From contig BAFH01000004.1 of assembly GCA_000296795.1 (NCBI GenBank), positions 372,001-436,000 of the forward strand: a stretch of DNA of 64,000 nucleotides, given 5' to 3'. Under the pieces are notes generated by a model. It saw nothing but the letters and a program-made list of their open reading frames with translations, did not search any database and was not told the origin of the DNA. Shown one piece after another: positions 56,313 to 64,000 of this stretch (its first letter is position 1; each line of letters begins with the position of its first letter). Made by a program: the position numbers and the translations under genes. The stretch is from Candidatus Jettenia caeni (lineage in GTDB: Bacteria; Planctomycetota; Brocadiia; Brocadiales; Brocadiaceae).

Positions 56313-57479
56313 ATGAAAAAAGGAATTCATTTATTTACTTCGGAATCAGTATCAATGGGGCATCCGGATAAGGTTGCAGACCAGATATCTGATGCTGTAC
56401 TGGATGCAATGCTTGAACAAGACCCTATGAGCAGGGTAGCATGTGAGACGATGGTTACAACAGGAGTGGCCTTTGTAGCTGGCGAATTTACTACAAAGGC
56501 GAACGTTAACATTCCCGATATTGTGAGAAATACGGTAAAAGAGATTGGTTATACAGATGCTTCGATCGGATTCGATTATAATACCTGTGCAGTTATAACG
56601 AGTATCGGAAAACAATCACCCGACATTTCACAAGGGGTAAGCGGTGAAGGCCTCTATAAGGAAGAGGGTGCTGGCGACCAGGGAATGATGTTTGGTTATG
56701 CCTGCAATGATACCCCGGAACTTATGCCACTTCCGATTATGCTTGCACATAGAATTATTATAAAACTTGCCGAATTGAGGCAAAATAATATCGTGAAATA
56801 CTTACGCCCTGATGCAAAATCCCAGGTAACAGTAGAATATAAAGATCATAAACCTATCAGGGTCCACACGGTAGTCGTTTCTACTCAACATGCCCCGGAC
56901 GTAACGTATCAAACAATCAAAGAAGATATGGTTGAAAAAGTTATAAAAAAGGTAATCCCTGCAGATCTCCTGGATAGTAAGACAATCTACCATATAAATC
57001 CAACAGGACGTTTTGTAATTGGGGGCCCTCAGGGTGATTGTGGTTTAACGGGGAGAAAGATCATCGTGGATACCTATGGTGGCTGGGGACGGCACGGCGG
57101 CGGCGCTTTTTCCGGGAAGGATCCAACGAAAGTCGACCGAAGCGCATGCTATGCAGCCAGACATATTGCAAAGAATGTAGTGGCTTCAGGCCTGGCAGAC
57201 CGATGTGAGGCACAGGTGGCCTATGCTATTGGTGTAGCAAAACCTCTTGCTATCCATATTTATACAGAGGGTACGGGTAAGATTGCAGACGAAAAACTCA
57301 CTCAGATTTGCGAAACGGTTTTCGATATGACCCCAAAAGGTATTATTGAACGATTAAAACTCAGGAGACCTGTTTACAAGATTACGGCCAGACACGGTCA
57401 TTTTGGCAGGCCGGAAGACACCTTTACCTGGGAAAAAACGGATATGGTCGAAGCCTTACGAAAGGCTGCAGGTATTTAA
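56313..57479 (+). CDS. metK: S-adenosylmethionine synthetase
   Basis: MetK makes SAM from methionine and ATP. The 388-aa protein has the family motifs [21 protein letters not shown]-like at residues 8-29, [12 protein letters not shown] (ATP site), and the P-loop-like [22 protein letters not shown]. The length matches the family (about 385). It is encoded just upstream of the SAM-hydrolysing AhcY, so the methyl cycle is clustered. It starts 8 nt after waaA, with GGAG upstream. Confidence 0.97.
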   Translation: MKKGIHLFTSESVSMGHPDKVADQISDAVLDAMLEQDPMSRVACETMVTTGVAFVAGEFTTKANVNIPDIVRNTVKEIGYTDASIGFDYNTCAVITSIGKQSPDISQGVSGEGLYKEEGAGDQGMMFGYACNDTPELMPLPIMLAHRIIIKLAELRQNNIVKYLRPDAKSQVTVEYKDHKPIRVHTVVVSTQHAPDVTYQTIKEDMVEKVIKKVIPADLLDSKTIYHINPTGRFVIGGPQGDCGLTGRKIIVDTYGGWGRHGGGAFSGKDPTKVDRSACYAARHIAKNVVASGLADRCEAQVAYAIGVAKPLAIHIYTEGTGKIADEKLTQICETVFDMTPKGIIERLKLRRPVYKITARHGHFGRPEDTFTWEKTDMVEALRKAAGI

Positions 57480-57489
57480 AATCTGATAA

Positions 57490-58932
<1,443 letters not shown>

Positions 58933-58939
58933 TTACTCT

Positions 58940-60250
58940 ATGGCCATTATAAAACCATTTCAAGGATTACGGTTCAACCAGGATATTATCCATGATATTT
59001 CCTCTGTTGTAACACCGCCTTACGATGTGATTTCTCCTCAAGACCAGGAGCGGTATTATCAGGCTCATCCGAATAATATTATTCGCCTGGATCTGGGAAA
59101 GGATATTTCCGGCGATACAGAAAAAGTCAACAAGTATACCCGTGCGGCTGAATTCCTGAATACCTGGAAGAAAAATGGGATACTCAAACAAGAGGATGCT
59201 CCCGCAATTTATATTTATGATCAGGAATTTCTATCCGGCAATACATGGATAACCCGTAGAGGTTTTATTGCGCTGGTAAAGTTAGAACCTTTTGATAAAG
59301 GACATATCTATCCCCATGAGCAAACTCTTTCTGGTCCTAAAGCAGATCGTTTAAAACTTATCCAATCCTGCCAGGCAAATCTCAGTTCTATATTCGCACT
59401 CTTTCCCGATGAAAATAACATAATTGATACCTATTTATCTACGATTACTATCGCAAAGCCAAAAGTAGATTTTGTGGATGATGGTGGTGTAAAAAATAAG
59501 CTTTGGATCATAAAGGAAAATACTATTATTGACAGATTGATCTCACTTATGAAAGAAAAGCCACTCTTTATTGCTGACGGACATCATCGTTACGAGACTT
59601 CATTAACTTACCGGGAGCAAATGCGTAAGGAACAGAGTGGGCTTGGAAATGATTTACCCTTAGATTATGTAATGATGATGTGTGTGTCGATGAATAACCA
59701 CGGGTTAAAAGTACTCCCGGCTCATCGCCTCATCCGTAACATAAAAGATTATCGCTTTGATCATATCCTTCGGTCAATACAGGAGGCCTTTACCGTTGTG
59801 CCGCTCGACAGCAGGTATAAGATAGAGGATTTTATATCACACTTACATGCTGAAACGAAAAGCCATACCTTCGGCATGTATGTTGGCCAGAAAGATGCAT
59901 ATTATACATTACACTTAAGTAATCAGAAATTGTTAGATACGGTTTTCGCCAATGATCATCCGGAATGGAAGCATATCGATACTGGTATACTGCATGGCAT
60001 GATTATCAATAAGATATTAGGGATAAACGCCAGCGATGTTACCTTAAAAGACTATGTAAAATATGTAAAGGATGAAAGAGAAGCTGTAGCATTTGTAAAA
60101 TCAGGTCAATATCAATTGGCATTCTTTCTGAAGCCAACCCCTATCGAACAGGTAAAAGAAATTGCCATAGAACGAAAGGTTATGCCTCCAAAATCAACCT
60201 ATTTTTACCCAAAATTAATCACAGGTATTGTTATAAACAGTTTAAGCTAG
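58940..60250 (+). CDS. DUF1015 family protein
   Basis: The 436-aa product has the DUF1015 pattern: PFQGLRFNQ, VTPPYDVISPQDQERY, NIIRLDLG, IYIYDQEFL, GHIYPHEQTLSGPKADRL, FIADGHHRYETSLTYRE and ADGHHRYE. The family is of unconfirmed function; some members have been linked to serine kinase-like (SerK) folds and a nucleotide-binding role. Here it is encoded 7 nt after ahcY, likely co-transcribed. If it did phosphorylate serine, it would feed the sulfur chemistry discussed for the following operon, but that is inference. The start at MAIIKPF is at a good ATG. Confidence 0.88.
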   Translation: MAIIKPFQGLRFNQDIIHDISSVVTPPYDVISPQDQERYYQAHPNNIIRLDLGKDISGDTEKVNKYTRAAEFLNTWKKNGILKQEDAPAIYIYDQEFLSGNTWITRRGFIALVKLEPFDKGHIYPHEQTLSGPKADRLKLIQSCQANLSSIFALFPDENNIIDTYLSTITIAKPKVDFVDDGGVKNKLWIIKENTIIDRLISLMKEKPLFIADGHHRYETSLTYREQMRKEQSGLGNDLPLDYVMMMCVSMNNHGLKVLPAHRLIRNIKDYRFDHILRSIQEAFTVVPLDSRYKIEDFISHLHAETKSHTFGMYVGQKDAYYTLHLSNQKLLDTVFANDHPEWKHIDTGILHGMIINKILGINASDVTLKDYVKYVKDEREAVAFVKSGQYQLAFFLKPTPIEQVKEIAIERKVMPPKSTYFYPKLITGIVINSLS

Positions 60251-60313
60251 CTCTGTATGATTTTTAATGAAAATTTCATCTCCAAAAATCGTACAGGGTA
60301 ATGGCAAACACCC

Positions 60314-60342
60314 GTAGGGGCAGGTTTGAAACCTGCCTCTAC
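60314..60342. repeat. Palindromic repeat GTAGGGGCAGGTTT / AAACCTGCCTCTAC
   Basis: A near-perfect 14-bp stem with almost no loop. It lies in 60251-60618, a gene-free gap, and is a widespread type of short intergenic palindrome. Confidence 0.65.
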
Positions 60343-60500
60343 AACAACCATGGAAATTCCTCATCTCGCTTGCTCCGGTATACCGGCTTCTGAGTAAAGA
60401 TTTCACGCCCTTTTCTATACCAATACCCCTTCAAAAGAGTTATCAGAAGACTTACGCTCTGGAAACATTTCCAGCTTTCTTTAATCTTTGCTAATTCGCT

Positions 60501-60524
60501 GGTTCAATCGTCCACGATTAAACC
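60501..60524. repeat. Short palindromic hairpin, GGTTCAATCG family
   Basis: GGTTCAATCGT-CC-ACGATTAAACC, an 11-bp stem with one mismatch. It is almost identical to 16144-16167 except for the loop, which differs in paired positions as well (CTTC vs CCAC). Confidence 0.6.
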
Positions 60525-60618
60525 GAAATTGCAAACAAAAATCCCTTGTTCTGATACATTAAATTAATTAATTGACAGAATGTGACTTTTTCGTTATTAT
60601 GTGATAAGTTTTATTCGT

Positions 60619-60737
60619 CTTATCGAGAGTGGCAGAGGGACTGGCCCTGTGAAGCCACAGCAACCGGTCTTGTCTAGTAAATAAGCTAGGCAGGATGCTG
60701 GTGCTAATTCCTGTCTCATGATTTGGGAAAAGATAAG
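60619..60737 (+). ncRNA. SAM-I (S-box) riboswitch aptamer
   Basis: The region has the S-box core: closing stem P1 CTTATC (60619-60624) with GATAAG (60732-60737), GAGAGTGGCAGAGGGACTGG, CCTGTGAAGCCACAGCAACC, and GGTGCTAATTCCTG. Spacing and conserved bases agree with the SAM-I class. The aptamer binds SAM and turns off expression of the genes behind it, here the threonine-synthase-like gene. Confidence 0.95.
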
Positions 60738-60795
60738 ATAGGGACGTAGAAAAGCCTCTTCCTATCTTATGTAATAGAAAGAGGCTTTTTTATTT
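60733..60795 (+). terminator. SAM-I expression platform: antiterminator/terminator switch
   Basis: Three exclusive helices are visible. The antiterminator pairs ATAAGATAGG (60733-60742) with CCTATCTTAT (60761-60770). The terminator pairs AAGCCTCTT (60752-60760) with AAGAGGCTT (60779-60787), followed by T residues. SAM-bound P1 takes GATAAG away from the antiterminator, so the terminator forms. This is the classic transcriptional-off design. Confidence 0.92.
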
Positions 60796-60818
60796 GCTGA
60801 ATTTAATGGAGGCAAATG

Positions 60819-62063
60819 ATGGGATTTGTAAAAGGTCTAAAATGCCGGGAGTGTGGCAAGGCATATCCAAAAGAGCCGTTGCATGTGTGTAGCTTTTGCT
60901 TTGGTCCTTTAGAAGTCGATTACGATTATGATAAAATCAAGAAAGTCCTTACGAGAAAAGTCATAGAATCTCGTGGTAAAACGATGTGGCGTTATCGGGA
61001 GTTGCTTCCTATTGACGGAGAACCAACTGTCGGCGCTCAAGTTGGTTTTACACCTTTAATCAAAGCAAACAATCTGGCAAAAGTTCTGGGAGTGGAAGAA
61101 CTATACGTAAAAAATGACTCGGTAAATTACCCTACGTTTTCTTTTAAAGATCGGGTTGTCTCAACGGCTTTGACAAAAGCAAAAGAATTTGGGTATAAGA
61201 CGGTAGGATGTGCAACAACAGGAAATTTGGGAAATGCAGTCGCTGCTCAAGCTGTACAAGCAGGTTTGGAAAGTTATATCATTATGCCAGCCGACCTTGA
61301 ACAAGGCAAAATTATCGGAACATTAATCTACGGCACGAACGTAATAAAAATTAAAGGAAACTATGATAATGTAAATAAACTCTGCTCAGAAATTGCCGAT
61401 AAATATGGATGGGCCATTGTGAATGTAAATTTGAGACCTTACTATGGCGAGGGATCGAAAACGTATGGATATGAAATCATGGAACAACTCGGATGGAAAG
61501 TACCGAGACATATTATCGTTCCCATGGCAGGCGGGTCTTTAATTACGAAGATAGAAAAATCCATTAAAGAGTTTGCAAAATTAGGGCTTATTGATACAGC
61601 AGATACAAAATTACATGGCGCCCAGGCTACAGGAAGTTCTCCCATAACCACAGCAGTCAAGGCGGAAACCGATATAATAAAACCGGTAAAGCCAAAGACA
61701 ATTGCGCAATCAATTGCAATTGGTAATCCGGCTGATGGATTTTATTCTGTGAAAACCATTAATGTATCAGGCGGATGGGCAGAAGATGCAACGGATGATG
61801 AACTCGTGGAAGGCATTAAATTGCTTGCCAGAACTGAAGGTATTTTTACAGAAACAGCCGGCGGTGTAACGGTAGCAGTCACAAAAAAACTCATCGAGCA
61901 AGGCAAGATTCCCCGGAATGAATCTATTGTAATTAGTGTTACAGGAAATGGATTAAAAACCCAGGAGGCAGTACTGAATAAGTTAGAAATTCCAAAAATT
62001 ATCAATCCTTCTCTCGCTGAATTTGATGCCATTATGGAAGAGAAAATGTCTGCTGTACATTAA
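60819..62063 (+). CDS. thrC: Threonine-synthase-like PLP enzyme under SAM riboswitch control
   Basis: The 414-aa fold-type-II PLP enzyme has an N-terminal zinc-ribbon (CRECGKAY ... CSFCFGPLEVD), PTFSFKDRVVSTAL with the PLP Lys110, TTGNLGNAVAAQA (phosphate loop), and GGSLITKIEKS. The pattern is threonine synthase, which turns O-phosphohomoserine into threonine. Control by a SAM-I riboswitch is odd for threonine synthesis and suggests the enzyme diverts O-phosphohomoserine to homocysteine/methionine. Two ATGs overlap; the one at 60819 has the better 6-nt spacing from GGAGG. A sulfur-carrier gene follows. Confidence 0.85.
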   Translation: MGFVKGLKCRECGKAYPKEPLHVCSFCFGPLEVDYDYDKIKKVLTRKVIESRGKTMWRYRELLPIDGEPTVGAQVGFTPLIKANNLAKVLGVEELYVKNDSVNYPTFSFKDRVVSTALTKAKEFGYKTVGCATTGNLGNAVAAQAVQAGLESYIIMPADLEQGKIIGTLIYGTNVIKIKGNYDNVNKLCSEIADKYGWAIVNVNLRPYYGEGSKTYGYEIMEQLGWKVPRHIIVPMAGGSLITKIEKSIKEFAKLGLIDTADTKLHGAQATGSSPITTAVKAETDIIKPVKPKTIAQSIAIGNPADGFYSVKTINVSGGWAEDATDDELVEGIKLLARTEGIFTETAGGVTVAVTKKLIEQGKIPRNESIVISVTGNGLKTQEAVLNKLEIPKIINPSLAEFDAIMEEKMSAVH

Positions 62064-62097
62064 AGTTTACCTATTAAATCTGAAAGGAGTATTAAGA

Positions 62098-62385
62098 ATG
62101 TCAGTAACTGTACGTATCCCAACACCACTAAGAGCCGTTACTAAGGGAGCTGATGAGGTGAAGGTGGATGGGAAAAATATTAAGGATATTATTGAAAATC
62201 TTGAAGCTAATTATAAAGGGATTAAAGAAAGAATCTGCGATGGCGATGGTCAGATCAGAAGATTTATCAACTTTTATCTCAATGATGAAGATATCCGGTT
62301 TATGGGTAATTTAAATACACCGATAAAAGACGGCGATTATATATCCATAGTGCCTGCTATTGCTGGTGGAAATTATAGATTTTAA
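62098..62385 (+). CDS. MoaD/ThiS-like sulfur-carrier protein with extended C-terminus
   Basis: The 95-aa beta-grasp protein has the MoaD/ThiS pattern: VRIPTPLRAVTKG, then VDGKNIKDIIENLE, FINFYLNDEDIRF, and the end PAIAGGNYRF. The Gly-Gly pair that carries a thiocarboxylate is followed by four residues, so a protease would have to expose it, as with CysO in Mycobacterium. It is 34 nt after the threonine-synthase-like gene with AAAGGAG upstream, so both are under the same riboswitch. No ThiF/MoeB or JAMM protease gene is in the window. Confidence 0.85.
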   Translation: MSVTVRIPTPLRAVTKGADEVKVDGKNIKDIIENLEANYKGIKERICDGDGQIRRFINFYLNDEDIRFMGNLNTPIKDGDYISIVPAIAGGNYRF

Positions 62386-62392
62386 ACTCGTG

Positions 62393-62421
62393 AGGTTGGG
62401 TTTCGTTCCTCAACCCAACCT
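62393..62421. terminator. Palindromic hairpin AGGTTGGGTT / AACCCAACCT
   Basis: A 10-bp stem with a 9-nt loop. It lies between the convergent carrier and thyX genes and could terminate both. It is also a repeat type common in many bacteria. Confidence 0.6.
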
Positions 62422-62512
62422 ACACAGCTTGAAAAAGCCCCCCTGAATACAACTTTAAAGTATCGATCAAGCACAGGGCCCTGGTAACTCTATAGTATGA
62501 ATGGAAAAAATT

Positions 62513-63265
62513 CTATAAGAGGTTTTTAAACTTTTCCCGAACATCATCCATTTGACCACACGTCATCTGTCCCTCCGGGCATGTATCATGTACACAACCT
62601 GGACCTGCTTCTTTGAAAATATGGGGAGAAACTTGTTTAACGAGACGGAGCATCTCCGTTGCCATAGCCCTTATCTCCCACTGGGCGCGATTACAGCAAC
62701 GTACCTGAAAGAAATGTAACAGTTCACGGGCATTCATAGTAATGATAATCTTTGTCTCTGCAGCATTCGGCAATAAAAAACGGACATCCTCAAGGGCGCT
62801 TTCTCCGTTAGTCTCAAATGCACCTGCAAGCTCATCATACCACTCCTGAATGACCTTCATCTTTTCAAGAAACCACTCTCTTTTGCCTATTTTTTCTATA
62901 CTAGGAGGAACAATGAAATGAAATCCTCCCTTTTCCTTACCTTGCTGTCCGACATATCGCTGGCTCTGCTGGGAGTAAGATGCCAGGCGATGCCTTACGA
63001 TCTGGTGAGAACAGGCGCGTGAGATACCTTCTACACCGAAAGTAAAAGTAACATGCTCTATAGGCGAGAGATGACGCATATCGATCAATTTTTCAATAAA
63101 ACCTGCTTGGTCCTTGTTCTTAATCTGGTTTTTCAATTCAGCAACAGAAGCGGGACTATAGCATAGCTTAGCTGCCTGAGCTATTATTTCTTCAGGATCC
63201 GGTGTATACTGTAGTAATATTACCTGTAATTTGGATTCCGCCACAAATTTACTCTTAAAACTCAA
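62513..63265 (-). CDS. thyX: FAD-dependent thymidylate synthase ThyX
   Basis: ThyX makes dTMP using FAD, NADPH and methylene-THF, replacing ThyA; it releases THF rather than DHF. The 250-aa protein has the signature RHRLASYSQQSQRY with the RHRx7S motif, HLSPIEHVTFTFGVEG, and TMNARELLHFFQVR. The C-terminal Cys residues (CVHDTCPEGQMTC) are uncommon and may bind metal or be redox-active. It overlaps cobO by 11 nt on the minus strand. Confidence 0.95.
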   Translation of the reverse strand: MSFKSKFVAESKLQVILLQYTPDPEEIIAQAAKLCYSPASVAELKNQIKNKDQAGFIEKLIDMRHLSPIEHVTFTFGVEGISRACSHQIVRHRLASYSQQSQRYVGQQGKEKGGFHFIVPPSIEKIGKREWFLEKMKVIQEWYDELAGAFETNGESALEDVRFLLPNAAETKIIITMNARELLHFFQVRCCNRAQWEIRAMATEMLRLVKQVSPHIFKEAGPGCVHDTCPEGQMTCGQMDDVREKFKNLL

Positions 63266-63791
63266 TACCTTTTTGGGCTTTAATACCCTTTTTGTAACAA
63301 TGTTTAATATCGTGCATTTCCGTCACTATATCGGCTAGCTCAATAATTTTGCTATGAGCGTTGCGCCCTGTAAGAATCACATGTAATCTTTTCGGCCTCT
63401 CCTTCAATGCTGCTAGTATATCTTCAGCGTCTAAAAGGCCGTAGCTGGTCATGTTATTGATTTCGTCAAGAATAACAACATCGTACAAATCAGAAAAGAT
63501 TTCTTGTTTTGCATAATCCCATGATACTTTTGCATTTTCAATAATCTCATCCGTATAGGGGGTACCCGGCAGACCCTCCTTACGGATAAATCCCAGGCCT
63601 AACTGAACAATCCGAAAACCTGGTTCTAATCGCTTCATTGCTTCAAGTTCACCGGTATGCCATGCTCCTTTAATAAACTGAAGCATAAGCACTTTCATAC
63701 CATGTCCGGTAGCCCGGAGACCAAGCCCTAATGCAGCCGTAGTCTTGCCTTTTCCATCACCTGTATTTACTAGTATTAAGCCGTTTCCCAT
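63255..63791 (-). CDS. cobO: Cob(I)alamin adenosyltransferase, CobO/BtuR type
   Basis: The enzyme adenosylates corrinoids in the ATP-dependent cobalamin pathway. The 178-aa protein has the P-loop GDGKGKTTAALGLGLRA, VLMLQFIKG, VSWDYAKQEI, and DVVILDEINN, all typical of CobO/BtuR. The ATG at 63791 is preferred to the TTG two codons earlier. thyX shares its strand and overlaps its 3' end. Corrinoids are needed for the acetyl-CoA pathway methyltransfer that Fhs feeds, which fits the local theme but is not proof of linkage. Confidence 0.95.
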   Translation of the reverse strand: MGNGLILVNTGDGKGKTTAALGLGLRATGHGMKVLMLQFIKGAWHTGELEAMKRLEPGFRIVQLGLGFIRKEGLPGTPYTDEIIENAKVSWDYAKQEIFSDLYDVVILDEINNMTSYGLLDAEDILAALKERPKRLHVILTGRNAHSKIIELADIVTEMHDIKHCYKKGIKAQKGIEF

Positions 63792-63918
63792 AATCAACCG
63801 TCTTTGTTAAAATAAAAAATATATAGGTATTATAATATGTAAAAAGATTCTATTAATCAAGGAATTAAAGTTTGGTATAATAAGGTAGCAGAATCTTTTC
63901 TTGGAATCTTAAAATACC

Positions 63919-64000
63919 ATGCTTAATATGGGAACGTTTAGAGATGTTTTTCTGTTTATAAAACCGGGATATGTTGAAAGAAGGGAGATTATATGTCAGA
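63919..64000 (+). CDS. 5' end of a further gene, cut by the window edge
   Basis: Two overlapping starts are possible. One frame opens at 63919 (MLNMGTFRDVFLFIKPGY) and stays open to the edge. A better ribosome binding site (AAGGGAG) precedes the ATG at 63993, giving only MS before the edge. TATAAT-like sequence near 63874 may be the promoter. Which start is real cannot be decided here. Confidence 0.35.
   Translation, partial: MLNMGTFRDVFLFIKPGYVERREIICQ

Overview
The window reads as a chromosomal segment of a Gram-negative, AT-rich bacterium with an anaerobic, cytochrome-rich respiratory chain. It carries Kdo transferase, outer-membrane barrels, SecA, formate-THF ligase, ThyX, a b6-type cytochrome b and three multihaem c-type cytochromes, and its intergenic spaces are full of short dispersed repeats. 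The best fit is an anammox planctomycete (Candidatus Brocadia/Jettenia/Kuenenia type). This is an inference from gene content and style, since no rRNA is present.

Layout. 1-0.6 kb: tail of a DDE transposase. 1.4-4.5 kb: primary-type sigma-70 factor, a tiny basic (ribosomal-like) protein and ClpX. 4.7-13.6 kb: minus-strand block with a Uma2 nuclease-like protein, a secreted peptidase-MA/TPR protein, a 1148-aa DUF4175-like membrane/coiled-coil protein, CutA, two small membrane proteins and a TPR lipoprotein. 14-19.8 kb: Kai module (kaiC, kaiB, second kaiB, multi-PAS histidine kinase). 20-30 kb: a secreted protein of unknown function, a porin, a PAS/GAF/GGDEF protein, and a histidine kinase / sigma-54 regulator pair now separated by an internally deleted IS110-type element and repeats. 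30.3-38.4 kb: envelope and lipid genes (GT2, LAB_N, GT39-like enzyme, then acyl reductase, SCP2, RND exporter and acyl-activating enzyme). 39-48 kb: U32 protein, aminotransferase, cytochrome b6, subunit-IV-like protein, three multihaem cytochromes, an alpha/beta hydrolase and a CAU tRNA. 48.4-56.3 kb: a BBP2-type porin, Fhs, SecA and WaaA. 56.3-62.4 kb: methyl cycle (MetK, AhcY), a DUF1015 protein, then a SAM-I riboswitch controlling a threonine-synthase-like enzyme and a MoaD/CysO-like sulfur carrier. 62.5-63.8 kb: ThyX and CobO on the minus strand.

How the parts fit. The cytochrome b/IV plus multihaem cluster looks like a quinol/cytochrome c module that lacks a local Rieske gene and has lost the Glu of the PEWY motif. 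MetK and AhcY run the SAM cycle, and the SAM riboswitch ties the ThrC-like/sulfur-carrier pair to methionine supply. The most interesting candidates for new biology are that cytochrome module, the riboswitch-thrC-moaD unit, the Kai module with a GGAA microsatellite in its second kaiB, and the lipid activation/reduction/transport cassette. Dispersed repeats occupy most spaces between genes and have entered at least one cytochrome reading frame.
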